DNA of 64,000 nucleotides from the NCBI GenBank assembly GCA_903899985.1, contig CAIULL010000168.1, positions 1 through 64,000 on the forward strand, in the 5' to 3' direction. Shown in pieces: positions 1-10,381 of this stretch (the first letter of the stretch is position 1; each line of letters opens with the position of its first letter). The position numbers were made by a program, and so were the translations under genes. The DNA comes from an uncultured Schlesneria sp. Its GTDB lineage: Bacteria; Planctomycetota; Planctomycetia; Planctomycetales; Planctomycetaceae. The notes under the pieces are model-generated. The model saw nothing but the letters and a program-made list of their open reading frames with translations. It was not told the origin of the DNA and searched no databases.

Positions 1-2
1 AG

Positions 3-1391
3 AACGACCTCGAATCGGAACGGATCGCGGTTGAGACGGCAAAAATTGCTCTCAAACAGGTCGTCGGCGAGCGGCGAGTCCTTGTTGATTTCTCTGAAGG
101 TCGAAATCTCGCAGAACTTGAAGCGAATGTAAAAGAGTTCGCCCGGGAAATTCAGCGGACAGAAAGTAAGACTCGTGCAGCGCTCGCCCAGAAAAAAGCC
201 GAACTTCGGGCACGCGAATTGACCTATGAGGTCGAATCGAAAAAGTACGAACGGCTGACCGCACAAATCAAAGCTTGCAAGATCTGCGCATCGCAAGACG
301 GTCAAGTCGTTTACGCCAACGTTCGAGACGGACGTTCCACGGAAAACGTCATGATTGACGTCGGCGTGGGTGTCCGTGAACGTCAGGCGATCATTAATCT
401 GCCAGACCTTGATCAGATGAAAGTCAACGCACGTATTCACGAATCGCGCATCAGCATGGTTCGTCAGAAGATGCCCGTGATCGTCAAGATCGATGCCTAC
501 CCTGAAGAAGTGTTTCACGGCGAAGTGGATATGGTCGCTTCCGTTCCAAGCTCGACTGGGGGATTCGGAAGTACGACCAAGGAATACGAGGCGGTCGTTC
601 GAATCACGGACGAAACCGAAAAAGTGAATAAACTTCGTCCCGGCCTGACAGCGACGACTGAAGTTCTGGTCGAACGGCGTGAGGATGTCTTGCAGATTCC
701 TGTGCAGGCCAACATCACAATCGGGGCAAAACAATTTGTGTTTGTGGCGATCGGTAAAAAGGTTGAACTGCGACCGATCAAGGTTGGAAAGACAAATTCC
801 AATTTCATTGAGATTCTTGATGGACTTTCTGAGGGGGAAGGGGTCGTGATGAATCCTCATTCGCACTTCAAGAAAGAGATCAGTGATCTGGAAATCGAAC
901 AGGCGAAAGAACAATCAAAAGAATCGAGTAAGACGCCTGAAATTATTCCGCCCGCGAAACCCGCCGAAGGGGCAAGTCCAGCGGCACCAACGAAAAAACC
1001 CGGTGAAGGGGCAACGCCTGCGGGTCCCGGCGCCGGTGGGTCGGAACGTTCACCAGCTGCCGGAGGGGGCGGTGAACGTCCATCAGGCAGACCGGGTGGT
1101 GGAGAAGGTCGCCCACAAGGTGGCTCGCCGGAATCAGGAGGTCGACCACCAGGCGGTGGTGGTGGATTTGATCCAATGGCCCGATTTAATGAAATGGATA
1201 AAGATCAGGATGGCAAAGTGACTAAAGACGAGGCAACGGGTCGAATGGCCGACAGCTTCGACAATTTCGATACCGACTCCGACGGCAGTGTGACAAAAGA
1301 CGAGTACCTTGGTGCGATCGCCAAATTTCGCGCTGGTGGCGGTGGCGGTGGTGGCGGACGACCAAGACCTTCTGAGGCGGGTGGAAACTGA
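3..1391 (+). CDS. HlyD/MacA-type periplasmic adaptor (partial, 5' truncated by window edge) with Pro/Gly-rich linker and C-terminal EF-hand pair
   Basis: Reading frame open from base 3; coiled-coil region then barrel-sandwich/beta-barrel adaptor segments (VGVRERQAIINLPDLDQMKVNARIHES, LRPGLTATTEVLVERREDVLQIPVQA); EF-hand loops DKDQDGKVTKDE and DTDSDGSVTKDE near the C-terminus. Confidence 0.85.
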   Translation, partial: NDLESERIAVETAKIALKQVVGERRVLVDFSEGRNLAELEANVKEFAREIQRTESKTRAALAQKKAELRARELTYEVESKKYERLTAQIKACKICASQDGQVVYANVRDGRSTENVMIDVGVGVRERQAIINLPDLDQMKVNARIHESRISMVRQKMPVIVKIDAYPEEVFHGEVDMVASVPSSTGGFGSTTKEYEAVVRITDETEKVNKLRPGLTATTEVLVERREDVLQIPVQANITIGAKQFVFVAIGKKVELRPIKVGKTNSNFIEILDGLSEGEGVVMNPHSHFKKEISDLEIEQAKEQSKESSKTPEIIPPAKPAEGASPAAPTKKPGEGATPAGPGAGGSERSPAAGGGGERPSGRPGGGEGRPQGGSPESGGRPPGGGGGFDPMARFNEMDKDQDGKVTKDEATGRMADSFDNFDTDSDGSVTKDEYLGAIAKFRAGGGGGGGGRPRPSEAGGN

Positions 1392-1591
1392 CGGTTTTTC
1401 ATTGCCTTCAGAGCATTGAAGCAACTCAACCCTACTTCCCCTGCTGGCGTGTTTATCGGGCTTTCACCAGTTTCTCGGATGGTTAGTTGTGTTCAGGCAC
1501 TAGGGCAAAGGCCCGTTAACCACCCCCGCAGGGGGGGGGGTCGCGTTCACTATTCTAAGTGTGCTTTTCCCTTTGAATCGGCATTGACCTT

Positions 1592-2305
1592 ATGAAGTTG
1601 GCCGCGCAGCTTGTCGATCTGACCAAGACCTATTTCCTCGGTGAGAACGTGGTTCGAGCGCTTCGTGGCGTCTCGGCTGACTTTCCTGAAGGGGATTTTG
1701 TCGCGATTATGGGTTCGTCAGGTAGCGGCAAAAGCACGATGTTGAACCTGCTTGGAGCACTTGATCGACCGACAAGTGGAAAATACATCCTGTCGAATTA
1801 CGACGTCAGTACGTTGAATGACGATCAGTTGTCCGAGATTCGCAATCGATTGATCGGGTTTATCTTTCAGTCGTATAACCTGATTGCTCAATATACCGTG
1901 CTGGAAAACATTCAGGTTCCATTCCATTATCGATCTGATCGACGGGCCATTGGTCCGGCAGAAATGAACCGGACGATTGACCTGGCTTCGAAGGTGGGGT
2001 TGGGAGAGCGACTCGATCATCGTCCGTTTCAGCTTTCCGGTGGTCAGCAGCAACGTGTGGCGATTGCCCGGGCACTGGTGAATGATCCTGAAATTATTCT
2101 TGCGGACGAACCGACGGGTAACCTTGATTCAACGACCGAGAAAGAAATCATGGAGCTTCTGACCGGCCTGAACAAGGAAGGTCGAACGATCATTATGGTC
2201 ACACATGAAAACTCGGTGGCCCGACGTGCAAAACGTCAGATCGTGATGAAAGACGGCTTGATTGCCAGTGAAGGCTTCTTCTCGGACGATAAAGACTTGA
2301 AATAA
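1592..2305 (+). CDS. ABC transporter ATP-binding protein (MacB/LolD type)
   Basis: Walker A GSSGSGKST, signature LSGGQQQRVAIARAL, Walker B IILADEPTGNLD. Confidence 0.93.
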   Translation: MKLAAQLVDLTKTYFLGENVVRALRGVSADFPEGDFVAIMGSSGSGKSTMLNLLGALDRPTSGKYILSNYDVSTLNDDQLSEIRNRLIGFIFQSYNLIAQYTVLENIQVPFHYRSDRRAIGPAEMNRTIDLASKVGLGERLDHRPFQLSGGQQQRVAIARALVNDPEIILADEPTGNLDSTTEKEIMELLTGLNKEGRTIIMVTHENSVARRAKRQIVMKDGLIASEGFFSDDKDLK

Positions 2306-2313
2306 AGTCTCGG

Positions 2314-2886
2314 TCAACCGGTCTTACGCAGCAATTGGATAGCCCGAAGCACGTAATCGTAACCACTCCAGATGGTTACGGCGACCATGCTCCAAAGCAG
2401 GACATCCCGAATCTGAAGAAAACCGACGCCGGCGATTGATAATCCAGAAAATCCTGGATCAAGCGAAAGCAGGCTGGCGGTTGCCGCAGCACATTGCAGG
2501 AACATCTTCAGCTTGCCTGAAGCTGACGCCGAAAAATCAGCTCCTTGCTGTTCGAGAAACCCCCGCAGGCTCGTCACCAGCATTTCACGGCCCAGCACAA
2601 TCACGACCATCCAGGGGATGACACCGGATGCGGAATGTGGCAAGAGAAATAGAAACGTTCCGCTGGTGATGAACTTATCAACGAAGGGATCGAGTATACG
2701 ACCGAGCTGAGTGATCAGGTTGTACTTTCTGGCGATGTACCCATCCAGAACATCGGTTGCCACCGCAAAGACAAACAGCCCTGCAGCCCAACGCCAGGCA
2801 GCCCCCGATTCAATCAGCGCAAACAGCACAAACGACAAAAACAGTCGCGATAACGTAATTGCATTTGGGGCATTGAGATTGCGCAT
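2314..2886 (-). CDS. pgsA: CDP-alcohol phosphatidyltransferase (CDP-diacylglycerol-glycerol-3-phosphate 3-phosphatidyltransferase-like)
   Basis: CDP-alcohol transferase motif DVLDGYIARKYNLITQLGRILDPFVDK; start placed at MRNLNAPNAITLSR. Confidence 0.85.
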   Translation of the reverse strand: MRNLNAPNAITLSRLFLSFVLFALIESGAAWRWAAGLFVFAVATDVLDGYIARKYNLITQLGRILDPFVDKFITSGTFLFLLPHSASGVIPWMVVIVLGREMLVTSLRGFLEQQGADFSASASGKLKMFLQCAAATASLLSLDPGFSGLSIAGVGFLQIRDVLLWSMVAVTIWSGYDYVLRAIQLLRKTG

Positions 2887-3117
2887 ACGGCATGCTCGAC
2901 TTTGCTTGATAGTGAAAAGGCTAATTCGCCGGAGATAGACCAGGGCCACGGTTGCAAAGCGAGGCGACAGACATTGTAATGAGGAATGAAATCTTGGCCA
3001 CTGGGGGCCAAACCGCCGCAATGGTCAGCGGCGCAGTCAAGATGTCGCAAGACAACCATCCTCCTCCGCTCGGAATGAATCTCAGGCGGACGTTGGAAAT
3101 TATGTTGGAAAATCTCA

Positions 3118-3387
3118 ATGCGTAAGATTCCGGTTATTTGTTCGCTGCTATTGGCATTCGGTCTCTCAGCCATGTTCGTCGGCTGTGATGCTCCAAAACC
3201 TGCAACCAAGACTCCTGGCAAGTCGTCCGGAGCCGGCTCGACGACTGGTGGTGGTGCCGAAGTTCCTGCCGCGCCGAAAAAAGGTGCTGAAGAAACACCT
3301 GCTAAGGCAACCGAAGAAGCACCTGCCAAGGCTGGTGAAGAAGAACCGGCAAAGGCAGAGGGTGCTGAAGTACGTGCAAAAGGGTAA
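3118..3387 (+). CDS. Small putative lipoprotein with Ala/Lys/Glu/Pro-rich low-complexity tail
   Basis: Signal peptide with lipobox-like FVGC; degenerate EEAPAKA-type repeats. Confidence 0.55.
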   Translation: MRKIPVICSLLLAFGLSAMFVGCDAPKPATKTPGKSSGAGSTTGGGAEVPAAPKKGAEETPAKATEEAPAKAGEEEPAKAEGAEVRAKG

Positions 3388-3466
3388 GCGACTGAATGTG
3401 GAGAGGGCCGAAAACAATGATGGTCGGCCCATTGATTTGAAGCGAAATTGTGACGTGACAAAATGA

Positions 3467-3502
3467 AACAAGCCGAACTTTTCAGTTCGGCTTGTTTTTT
3501 TA
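3467..3502 (+). terminator. Intrinsic terminator
   Basis: aacaagccgaa ... ttcggcttgtt stem followed by a T tract. Confidence 0.8.
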
Positions 3503-3697
3503 TTATTTCGTCGCTTCTTCCGATTTTCGCTGATTTTCGCGTTGAATCGCCTCGTAAACTTCCTGGCGATGAACGGGAATATCTGTCGGGGCTTCGATAC
3601 CCAACCTGACTTTATCACCACGAATATCGACGACGGTAATCTTAATATTATCGCCGATGAAAATGCTTTCATCGCGCTGACGTGAAAGAACGAGCAT
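3503..3697 (-). CDS. csrA: Carbon storage regulator CsrA
   Basis: [51 protein letters not shown] is canonical CsrA. Confidence 0.97.
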   Translation of the reverse strand: MLVLSRQRDESIFIGDNIKITVVDIRGDKVRLGIEAPTDIPVHRQEVYEAIQRENQRKSEEATK

Positions 3698-4075
3698 TTG
3701 CGTGTCTCCTTATCGGGCGTCCGTCGCGTCGTTCTCACGCTACGAACGAATCTCCAAGTTGTGGTCTCTCCGGTTCCTGACGCTTCGCAATCTGAGTTGT
3801 CGCCGCTTCACGAGTGAACTTGCCGCCAGTTCGAGCTTTATCTGATTCGATGCTTGATGACTGCCAAACAATGACTTGCGACAGCACTCCTCATCGTCAT
3901 CTCAGCTCATTAAAGAAGAACTGCAGATCGCAAAAATTGCTGGTTCTTAAAATTGTTTCGCAGAGTCCGCATCGGGTAGCGAATAGTCCGTGAACTGTGC
4001 GAGTTCCGCTGTTGCCTGCTATAACGATCGCAACACTCGTAACTGAATTACAACAAGAGAGGAAACAATTAAACC

Positions 4076-4996
4076 ATGAACAGGACTGAACAGCGCGGAG
4101 TCTTTAGAACGTTTCTGGCCGGAATGATGGGGATTGTCAGCCTGCTGGCATCTGGCACTTGCTTACAAGCTGCCGATCAAATCCAGGTTTTGATTATCGA
4201 TGGTCAGAATAATCACGATTGGCGTAAGACGACACCGGTTCTCAAATCGTGCTTGGATGCAGCAGGTCGTTTCAAGGTCGATGTGGTGACAACGCCGGAC
4301 AAAGGCAAACCGGCCGAAGACTGGAATGGATTTCGTCCGAAATTTGCCGATTACGGTGCCGTTTTGAGCAACTACAATGGCCAGCCATGGCCTGAGCCGG
4401 TACAGAAATCGCTGGAAGAGTACGTGTCGGGTGGAGGGGGACTGGTGATTGTCCACGCCGCGAATAACGCCTTTCCCGAATGGGCTGAATACAACAAAAT
4501 GATTGGACTTGGATGGCGTGGTGCCGATTACGGTGCTCGCGTGACGACCGATAATGAGGGAAAAGTCGTTCTGAAAGAGAAGAATCAGGGTCCCGGAGCG
4601 GGACATGGATCGCAGCATGATTTTGTGGTGATTGTCAGGGATCGTCAGCATCCCGTCATGGCGGGGATTCCTGCGGAGTGGATGCACGTCAAGGACGAGC
4701 TTTACCACGGACAGCGGGGACCCGCAGCAAACATGTATATCCTCGCCACAGCCTTCTCTGCGAAATCCACGGGAGGAACGGACGAGCATGAACCAATGGT
4801 CTGGTGGATCCCTTACGGAAAGGGAAAAGTCTTTACCACCGTGTTCGGACACGGCGATTACTCAATGAAATGTGTCGGCTTTCAGACGATTCTCGCTCGC
4901 GGAACCGAGTGGGTTGCGACCGACAAAGTCACGCTGCCGGTCCCGGCGAAGTTTCCAACGGCGACGGCCAAGTTATCAATCGACGATGCGAATTAG
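4076..4996 (+). CDS. ThuA-like domain secreted protein
   Basis: Signal peptide; VLIIDGQNNHDWRKTTPVLK, GGGLVIVHAANNAF, and C-terminal GKGKVFTTVFGHGDYS typical of ThuA-like proteins. Confidence 0.85.
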   Translation: MNRTEQRGVFRTFLAGMMGIVSLLASGTCLQAADQIQVLIIDGQNNHDWRKTTPVLKSCLDAAGRFKVDVVTTPDKGKPAEDWNGFRPKFADYGAVLSNYNGQPWPEPVQKSLEEYVSGGGGLVIVHAANNAFPEWAEYNKMIGLGWRGADYGARVTTDNEGKVVLKEKNQGPGAGHGSQHDFVVIVRDRQHPVMAGIPAEWMHVKDELYHGQRGPAANMYILATAFSAKSTGGTDEHEPMVWWIPYGKGKVFTTVFGHGDYSMKCVGFQTILARGTEWVATDKVTLPVPAKFPTATAKLSIDDAN

Positions 4997-4997
4997 T

Positions 4998-5041
4998 CTT
5001 CGTGCCACTGCTTGACCTCTCTGGGTCAAGCAGTGCTCTTC
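4998..5041 (-). repeat. Dispersed imperfect-palindrome element, copy A (reverse orientation)
   Basis: Reverse complement reads gaagagcactgcttgacccagagaggtcaagcagtggcacgaag; matches copies near 21931, 39182 and 53045. Confidence 0.8.
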
Positions 5042-5133
5042 TGACTTCAGGCCGAGCAATAGCGAAGACACTGCTTCTCCGAAGACTACGTAGTAGTGGC
5101 ACAAAGCGAAGAGTTACTTCCGAAACCGCTGCA

Positions 5134-6918
5134 TTACTTTTTCGGCACATCGACCTTGATATGCAGGTCTCGCAATTGCCGAAGATCCACTTCGGCGGGT
5201 GCTCCTGTCAGCATATCGCTCGCCTTCTGCGTCTTGGGGAAGGCGATCACGTCGCGGATATTGTCTGACGCCAGGAACAGCATCACCCAGCGATCAAGAC
5301 CCAACGCGACACCTGCGTGCGGCGGTGCCCCGTAGCGAAGCGCTTCAAGCAGAAAGCCGAATCTGGCTTCTGCTTCTTCATTCGAAATTCCAAGAAGGTT
5401 GAAGATCTTCTGCTGAACGGTCGGATCGTGGATTCGGACGCTACCGCTCGCCGCTTCGTAGCCATTACAGACCAGGTCATAGGATTGAGCCCGGACTTGT
5501 CCCGGATCGGTATCCAGTAGCGGAATGTCTTCATCGACGGGCTGACAGAAGGGATGATGTTCGGCGTCCCAGCGTTTTTCTTCGTCGTTCCACTGGAACA
5601 TGGGAAAGTCCAGAACCCAGGCGATCTTCAGTTCTTGCGGATCGTACAAGTTCAGTTCCCGGCCCAATCGGAGTCTCAGGGCATTCAGTGCTGCCGAGCT
5701 GACCTTGAACGTATCGGCGACGCAGAACAGAAGGTCACCCGGCTCGGCTTGCAGCTTGGCGATGATCGCCTTCTGATGTTCTGCACTAAAGAACTTCGCG
5801 ATGGGAGAATCAAGTTCGCCATCTTTCACTCGGAAGAACGCCAAACCCTTGGCACCGTACTGTTTCACGAATTCCGTCAATTCATCAATTTGTTTGCGGC
5901 TGTATTTTTCGGCGGCGTTCGGGACCCGAATGCCACGGACGCGTCCGCCTGCCGCGATGGTCGATTTAAACACTCCGAAATCACACGCACTGGCGATCTC
6001 TGCCAGGTTGGTCAGTTCCAGGCCAAATCGCAAATCTGGTTTGTCACTGCCGAATCGCTCCATGACTTCGCGGTGGGTCAGCCGAGGGAGCGGTAGTTTC
6101 AGTTCCGTTCCACGCAATTTTTTGACGAGTCGCGCCATCAGGCCGTCAATTGTTTGGAGGATGTCCTCTTGCTGTACGAAGGCCATTTCGACGTCGATTT
6201 GAGTGAACTCGGGCTGCCGGTCAGCTCGCAAATCTTCGTCGCGAAAGCATTTCGCCAGCTGAAAATAGCGATCAAATCCAGCAACCATCAGAATCTGTTT
6301 GTAGATCTGCGGCGATTGCGGCAGGGCGTAAAAGCAACCTTCGTGAACGCGGCTCGGTACCAGGTAGTCACGCGCACCCTCGGGTGTGCTTCGCCCGAGC
6401 ATTGGCGTTTCGATTTCCAGGAACTGGTTTTCGTCGAAGTAATCGCGAGTCGCTTTTGACAGTTGATGACGCAGGATCAATGCCTGCTGCACGGCCGGAC
6501 GTCGCAGGTCGACGAACCGGTATTTCAACCGCAATTCCTCGTTGGGAAGATCGGCCTGGGTCGGGAAGAAGGGTGGAGTCTTGCTCTTATTGAGCACTTC
6601 CATCTGCCGCCCCTTGACGTCAATTTCACCGGTCGCCAGTTTGGGGTTCGTCATATCAGCCGGACGAGCAACAACCTCACCCGTGACTCGAATCACGTCT
6701 TCGTTGCGGAGCGACCGCGCGACAGCGTGCATTTCTGCATAAGAGGGACTGAAGACGACTTGCGTAATTCCATATCGGTCACGCAGGTCAATGAAAACAA
6801 GTCCGCCGAAGTCACGATACGTGTCGACCCAGCCACACAATGTGACTGATTGTCCAACATGAGCCGTCCGCAATTCACCGCAGGTATGAGTCCGAAGCAC
6901 GAAAGTCGATCCTTGCAA
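5134..6918 (-). CDS. aspS: Aspartyl-tRNA synthetase (bacterial type with GAD insertion)
   Basis: [72 protein letters not shown]. Confidence 0.97.
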   Translation of the reverse strand: MQGSTFVLRTHTCGELRTAHVGQSVTLCGWVDTYRDFGGLVFIDLRDRYGITQVVFSPSYAEMHAVARSLRNEDVIRVTGEVVARPADMTNPKLATGEIDVKGRQMEVLNKSKTPPFFPTQADLPNEELRLKYRFVDLRRPAVQQALILRHQLSKATRDYFDENQFLEIETPMLGRSTPEGARDYLVPSRVHEGCFYALPQSPQIYKQILMVAGFDRYFQLAKCFRDEDLRADRQPEFTQIDVEMAFVQQEDILQTIDGLMARLVKKLRGTELKLPLPRLTHREVMERFGSDKPDLRFGLELTNLAEIASACDFGVFKSTIAAGGRVRGIRVPNAAEKYSRKQIDELTEFVKQYGAKGLAFFRVKDGELDSPIAKFFSAEHQKAIIAKLQAEPGDLLFCVADTFKVSSAALNALRLRLGRELNLYDPQELKIAWVLDFPMFQWNDEEKRWDAEHHPFCQPVDEDIPLLDTDPGQVRAQSYDLVCNGYEAASGSVRIHDPTVQQKIFNLLGISNEEAEARFGFLLEALRYGAPPHAGVALGLDRWVMLFLASDNIRDVIAFPKTQKASDMLTGAPAEVDLRQLRDLHIKVDVPKK

Positions 6919-7076
6919 ATACGATAAGAGCCGCCGTAGCGTTTTTAGTTTGAACCCGTATGGGACGGTACGTGGATGTCAAACCCACGCAACACGCTAA
7001 ATGACGCGAAACGGTGATTATAGGTTCACACTGATCCGTGGGGAAGCAGCCCGCATCGATCTGGGATCGAGGCGCT

Positions 7077-9803
7077 TCAATCTTCCTCATGCTCTTCGTC
7101 ATCCTGATCTTCCGCGAACGAGACAGCCCATTCCGGGTAGGGAATTTCGCTCCCTTTTTGCGACCGCCATAAGATTCGATTCAGGATATCTTCCGGAGCT
7201 TTGTCGACTTCAAGGAAATTGAGACTCGCCGAACGAATGGCATCGTCGCGCAGAATCGGGTCACGGATCGCGTTGGGATCAGGATTCATCTGATCGAGAG
7301 GAATTTTATTGGGCACCGATTCAAACGGGGAAAAATTGGGAATATTCGTCATACAGTCGAACATGGGAGTTGCACTGGCGTCGAACTGATTCATTGGGGG
7401 CAAACCCAAAATCTGTTCGACCGTGCGAAGGATACTCGTCGTATTGTACTGCGTGCTGATGACCTGTCCGCGTTTTGCATAAGGGCTTATGCAATATGCT
7501 GTTGTGCGGTAGCCGCTGATGTGATCCCAACCATCCTGTGGGTCGTCCTCAATCCCGAAAATGGCCATCTCTTTCCAGAAAGGCGATTGGCTGAGCCCCT
7601 GCACGATCCTGCCAAACGCCAGATCGTTGTCTGCCATCTGCGAAGCGGGGGTCGGCGAACCGGGGCTGGTGCCACTGGTATGGTCGTTTGGCAAACAAAT
7701 TATGACGAGACTGGGAAATTTTCCCTCGGCCTCGAATTGCTTAAGCTCTTTCAGAATAAAGTCGGCTCGAAACTGGTCTGGCACTGCCATTGCCCAGCCA
7801 ACATAGTCGGTCGGCGAAAACGGCCTGATCGATTCGATCGTGGGGCTGCTTTCGAAGATCACCTCTTTCGAGTCGTCTTTCCAGGTGCGATAACAGGCGA
7901 GAAAATTTGGTTTTCCCTTTTTCTGCGGATCTCTCCAACGGACTACGGGTGCCATGAATTCACCATAGTTTCGGATCGACACGTTGTGAGCGATCGCGTT
8001 GTCCCAGAGAAAGCCAGCGGGCGAATACGAGATCGCGTCAGACTCGTCGTTCACTTCCATTCCGTCTGGATAGCTGCGAGGAAATCCAGCGAAGCTTTTT
8101 TCGAGGTAATCGGTTGCGAAGGCCATGGTGCTCCATTGATGTCCGTCGGCACTCAAGATGCCAGAGCAATACGTGTTGTCGAGCAAGACGAATTCACGCA
8201 CCATTTTATGTTGATTGGGTGTGACCGTGTCCCCGAAGATGCACAGGTCCGGGCGACCGTTACCCTTTGGCAGTGCACCGAACACCTGGTCGTAAGTACG
8301 GTTTTCTTTGATGACGTAGACGACGTGCTTGATTAAGCTCGGCTCGCCGATCCGCTCAGGGATCGCTCTTGCGGGCTGGCCAGAGCGCGCCGGCAGTGCT
8401 GCTTGTGCGATCGCCCCACGTCGCATGTTGTTCGCAGCTCGTTCAGAAAGCTGGGGAAGCTGGTCGTCATTGGGAATCGGCATCAGCGACACTGAACCGT
8501 GGTAATGATGTGAGTTGTAACCCTCGTCTCCGTTCGGCTTCTTTTTGGGTGCCTGAGGTAACCCTTTGATGTTGGCACAACAGATGGCATTTCGATGAGG
8601 ATCAAACACGACGGCACCGGGGAACCATCCAGCAGGAATCAACCCGGTGAGTCGAGAATCGCCTTTCTCCTTGGGGTCGAAATCGAATACGGCAATTGCG
8701 TTCTGTGTTCCGTTGGCAACAAACAGTTTCTTACCCGAGGGATGGAAGGCGATTGCATTGGGAGAAGCTCCAAACAAGTCTGAGGGTTTGGTTTTCGCCC
8801 AGATGGTTTCGACCACTTTCAGTGCAGCAACGTCGATGACGCTTAAGTGATCGCTCCCTGCATTCGTACAAACGACGTATTGTCCATCGGGTGACACGGC
8901 CAGTCCGCAAGCATGTAATCCGACGATCAATTCGACGGTTTCTGCCGGGCCGTCGAGATTGACGATGCTGACCGACCCTTCGCTGGCGATGTGTCGGATC
9001 GGGTCGACACGAACTTCTGTACCTCGACCAGCCGGCCCGCGAACACTTTGGTCGTCTGGTCGTCTTCCCGCCCAGTTGCTGACGAATGCTTTGTTACCTA
9101 CGAGGACGACATCGTACGGAACCGCACCAACATCAAAGCTTCGTAGTGTCTGACCGGTCGCAGTATCGAGTTCGAGAAGTCGGTTCGACAAATTTCCACA
9201 AACGTAAAGTCGAGAACCGTCCGAGTTGGTCGCCAATCCGCTCGGGATTTCTGCCGGACGACGAGGTGCTTTCGCCTGCGGCAGTGGAAATACATGCGAA
9301 GCGTAAACCACTAAGTCGTCTTTGACCCCGAATACCTTGATATTACCGTTAACGTTACTCAAGTAGATCTGCTTGCCGTCCGGCGAAAAGATCAATCCCG
9401 TGAAGCTCACCTGACCACGACGATCCGGGGTGATGAGGTCTAAAAGATTTGACGAAGCACCATTCGTCGTCGGCTTCAACTGAGAATCGTCTGGGAAAAG
9501 CACTTTTTGACGGATTTCGCCCGTTTTGGGATCTATCACAATCAATTCGCTCGTTTTGCCTGAAACGACGAGCAAGTCGCCTTTAGGAGACAATGCCAGC
9601 GCTTGTGGCCGAAGCCCAGCAAGCTCGACTTGCTTGCCGTACGGAGTGAGCAATTGGTTCACCGGCGTGACAATAACATCCTCGCGCGAGCGACCAACTC
9701 GATCGATTGTCGCTTCAACAGCCGGATCGTCCTGGCAGATTCCGTACGATGCACCGCCACCAACGCACACCAAGAACAGTACCGCGAGCCATCGAAATGT
9801 CAT
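7077..9803 (-). CDS. Secreted YncE-like beta-propeller / phosphoesterase (alkaline phosphatase superfamily) protein
   Basis: Signal peptide at MTFRWLAVLFLVCVGGGASYG; N-terminal YVTN-type repeats; IKHVVYVIKENRTYDQVFGALPKGNG phosphoesterase motif; MAIFGIEDDPQDGWDHISGYRTTAYCISPYAKRG. Confidence 0.88.
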   Translation of the reverse strand: MTFRWLAVLFLVCVGGGASYGICQDDPAVEATIDRVGRSREDVIVTPVNQLLTPYGKQVELAGLRPQALALSPKGDLLVVSGKTSELIVIDPKTGEIRQKVLFPDDSQLKPTTNGASSNLLDLITPDRRGQVSFTGLIFSPDGKQIYLSNVNGNIKVFGVKDDLVVYASHVFPLPQAKAPRRPAEIPSGLATNSDGSRLYVCGNLSNRLLELDTATGQTLRSFDVGAVPYDVVLVGNKAFVSNWAGRRPDDQSVRGPAGRGTEVRVDPIRHIASEGSVSIVNLDGPAETVELIVGLHACGLAVSPDGQYVVCTNAGSDHLSVIDVAALKVVETIWAKTKPSDLFGASPNAIAFHPSGKKLFVANGTQNAIAVFDFDPKEKGDSRLTGLIPAGWFPGAVVFDPHRNAICCANIKGLPQAPKKKPNGDEGYNSHHYHGSVSLMPIPNDDQLPQLSERAANNMRRGAIAQAALPARSGQPARAIPERIGEPSLIKHVVYVIKENRTYDQVFGALPKGNGRPDLCIFGDTVTPNQHKMVREFVLLDNTYCSGILSADGHQWSTMAFATDYLEKSFAGFPRSYPDGMEVNDESDAISYSPAGFLWDNAIAHNVSIRNYGEFMAPVVRWRDPQKKGKPNFLACYRTWKDDSKEVIFESSPTIESIRPFSPTDYVGWAMAVPDQFRADFILKELKQFEAEGKFPSLVIICLPNDHTSGTSPGSPTPASQMADNDLAFGRIVQGLSQSPFWKEMAIFGIEDDPQDGWDHISGYRTTAYCISPYAKRGQVISTQYNTTSILRTVEQILGLPPMNQFDASATPMFDCMTNIPNFSPFESVPNKIPLDQMNPDPNAIRDPILRDDAIRSASLNFLEVDKAPEDILNRILWRSQKGSEIPYPEWAVSFAEDQDDEEHEED

Positions 9804-10381
9804 ACCACACCTCGCCTTAAAAATGTTGCCCCGGATTCGCATTCTCGCATATCGCGCGAGCAACAGAGTGTTGCCAACCTCGTATTCAAAACGTACCGAA
9901 GTTCTGCCTTGGTTTTGTCCATCAAGTTGAACCAAACGTGAAACGACTCGTCACCCGAATGACATTCGTCGCCGTTGATTTCTTGGTAGATCGTCGTCTC
10001 CGCCCCGAAATGGACGAAACTCATACACCCTGGACGTACCAACAAATTGATCCTCGCGATCATGCAAATCAAACGCAACTCAGATATCTCCGAATTCACC
10101 GAACGTTAATGAACCAACCTTTTCCAGAGATCGAATGCCTCAAAACCATACAAGGATAAATCAATAATTCCCTGCAGAATTTTCAATGGTTTTTTATCCG
10201 CCGTTCATAATCCCTGAATATTTAGTAACTAGATTTCTCACTCCGCTACTTCGTTCTATATGAAGGGCCGTGAGCGTCTGTGACTCATTTATTATTTGTG
10301 AAATTAATTACGCGGCGTGCGCTAATCAATAACTATTTGTGTTTACGTGTGTTCGAGTTTTATTTTAAGGATATTTAGCAG

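Noticed and set aside
883-1221. 112-aa alternative-frame ORF in the Pro/Gly-rich linker of the adaptor
   Set aside because: Basic low-complexity product of a repetitive linker read out of frame.
4163-4852. 229-aa minus-strand ORF inside the ThuA-like gene
   Set aside because: Antisense shadow of a well-supported coding sequence with no recognisable motifs.
7521-8336. 271-aa plus-strand ORF opposite the phosphoesterase protein
   Set aside because: Antisense frame within a strong coding gene; no domain signal.
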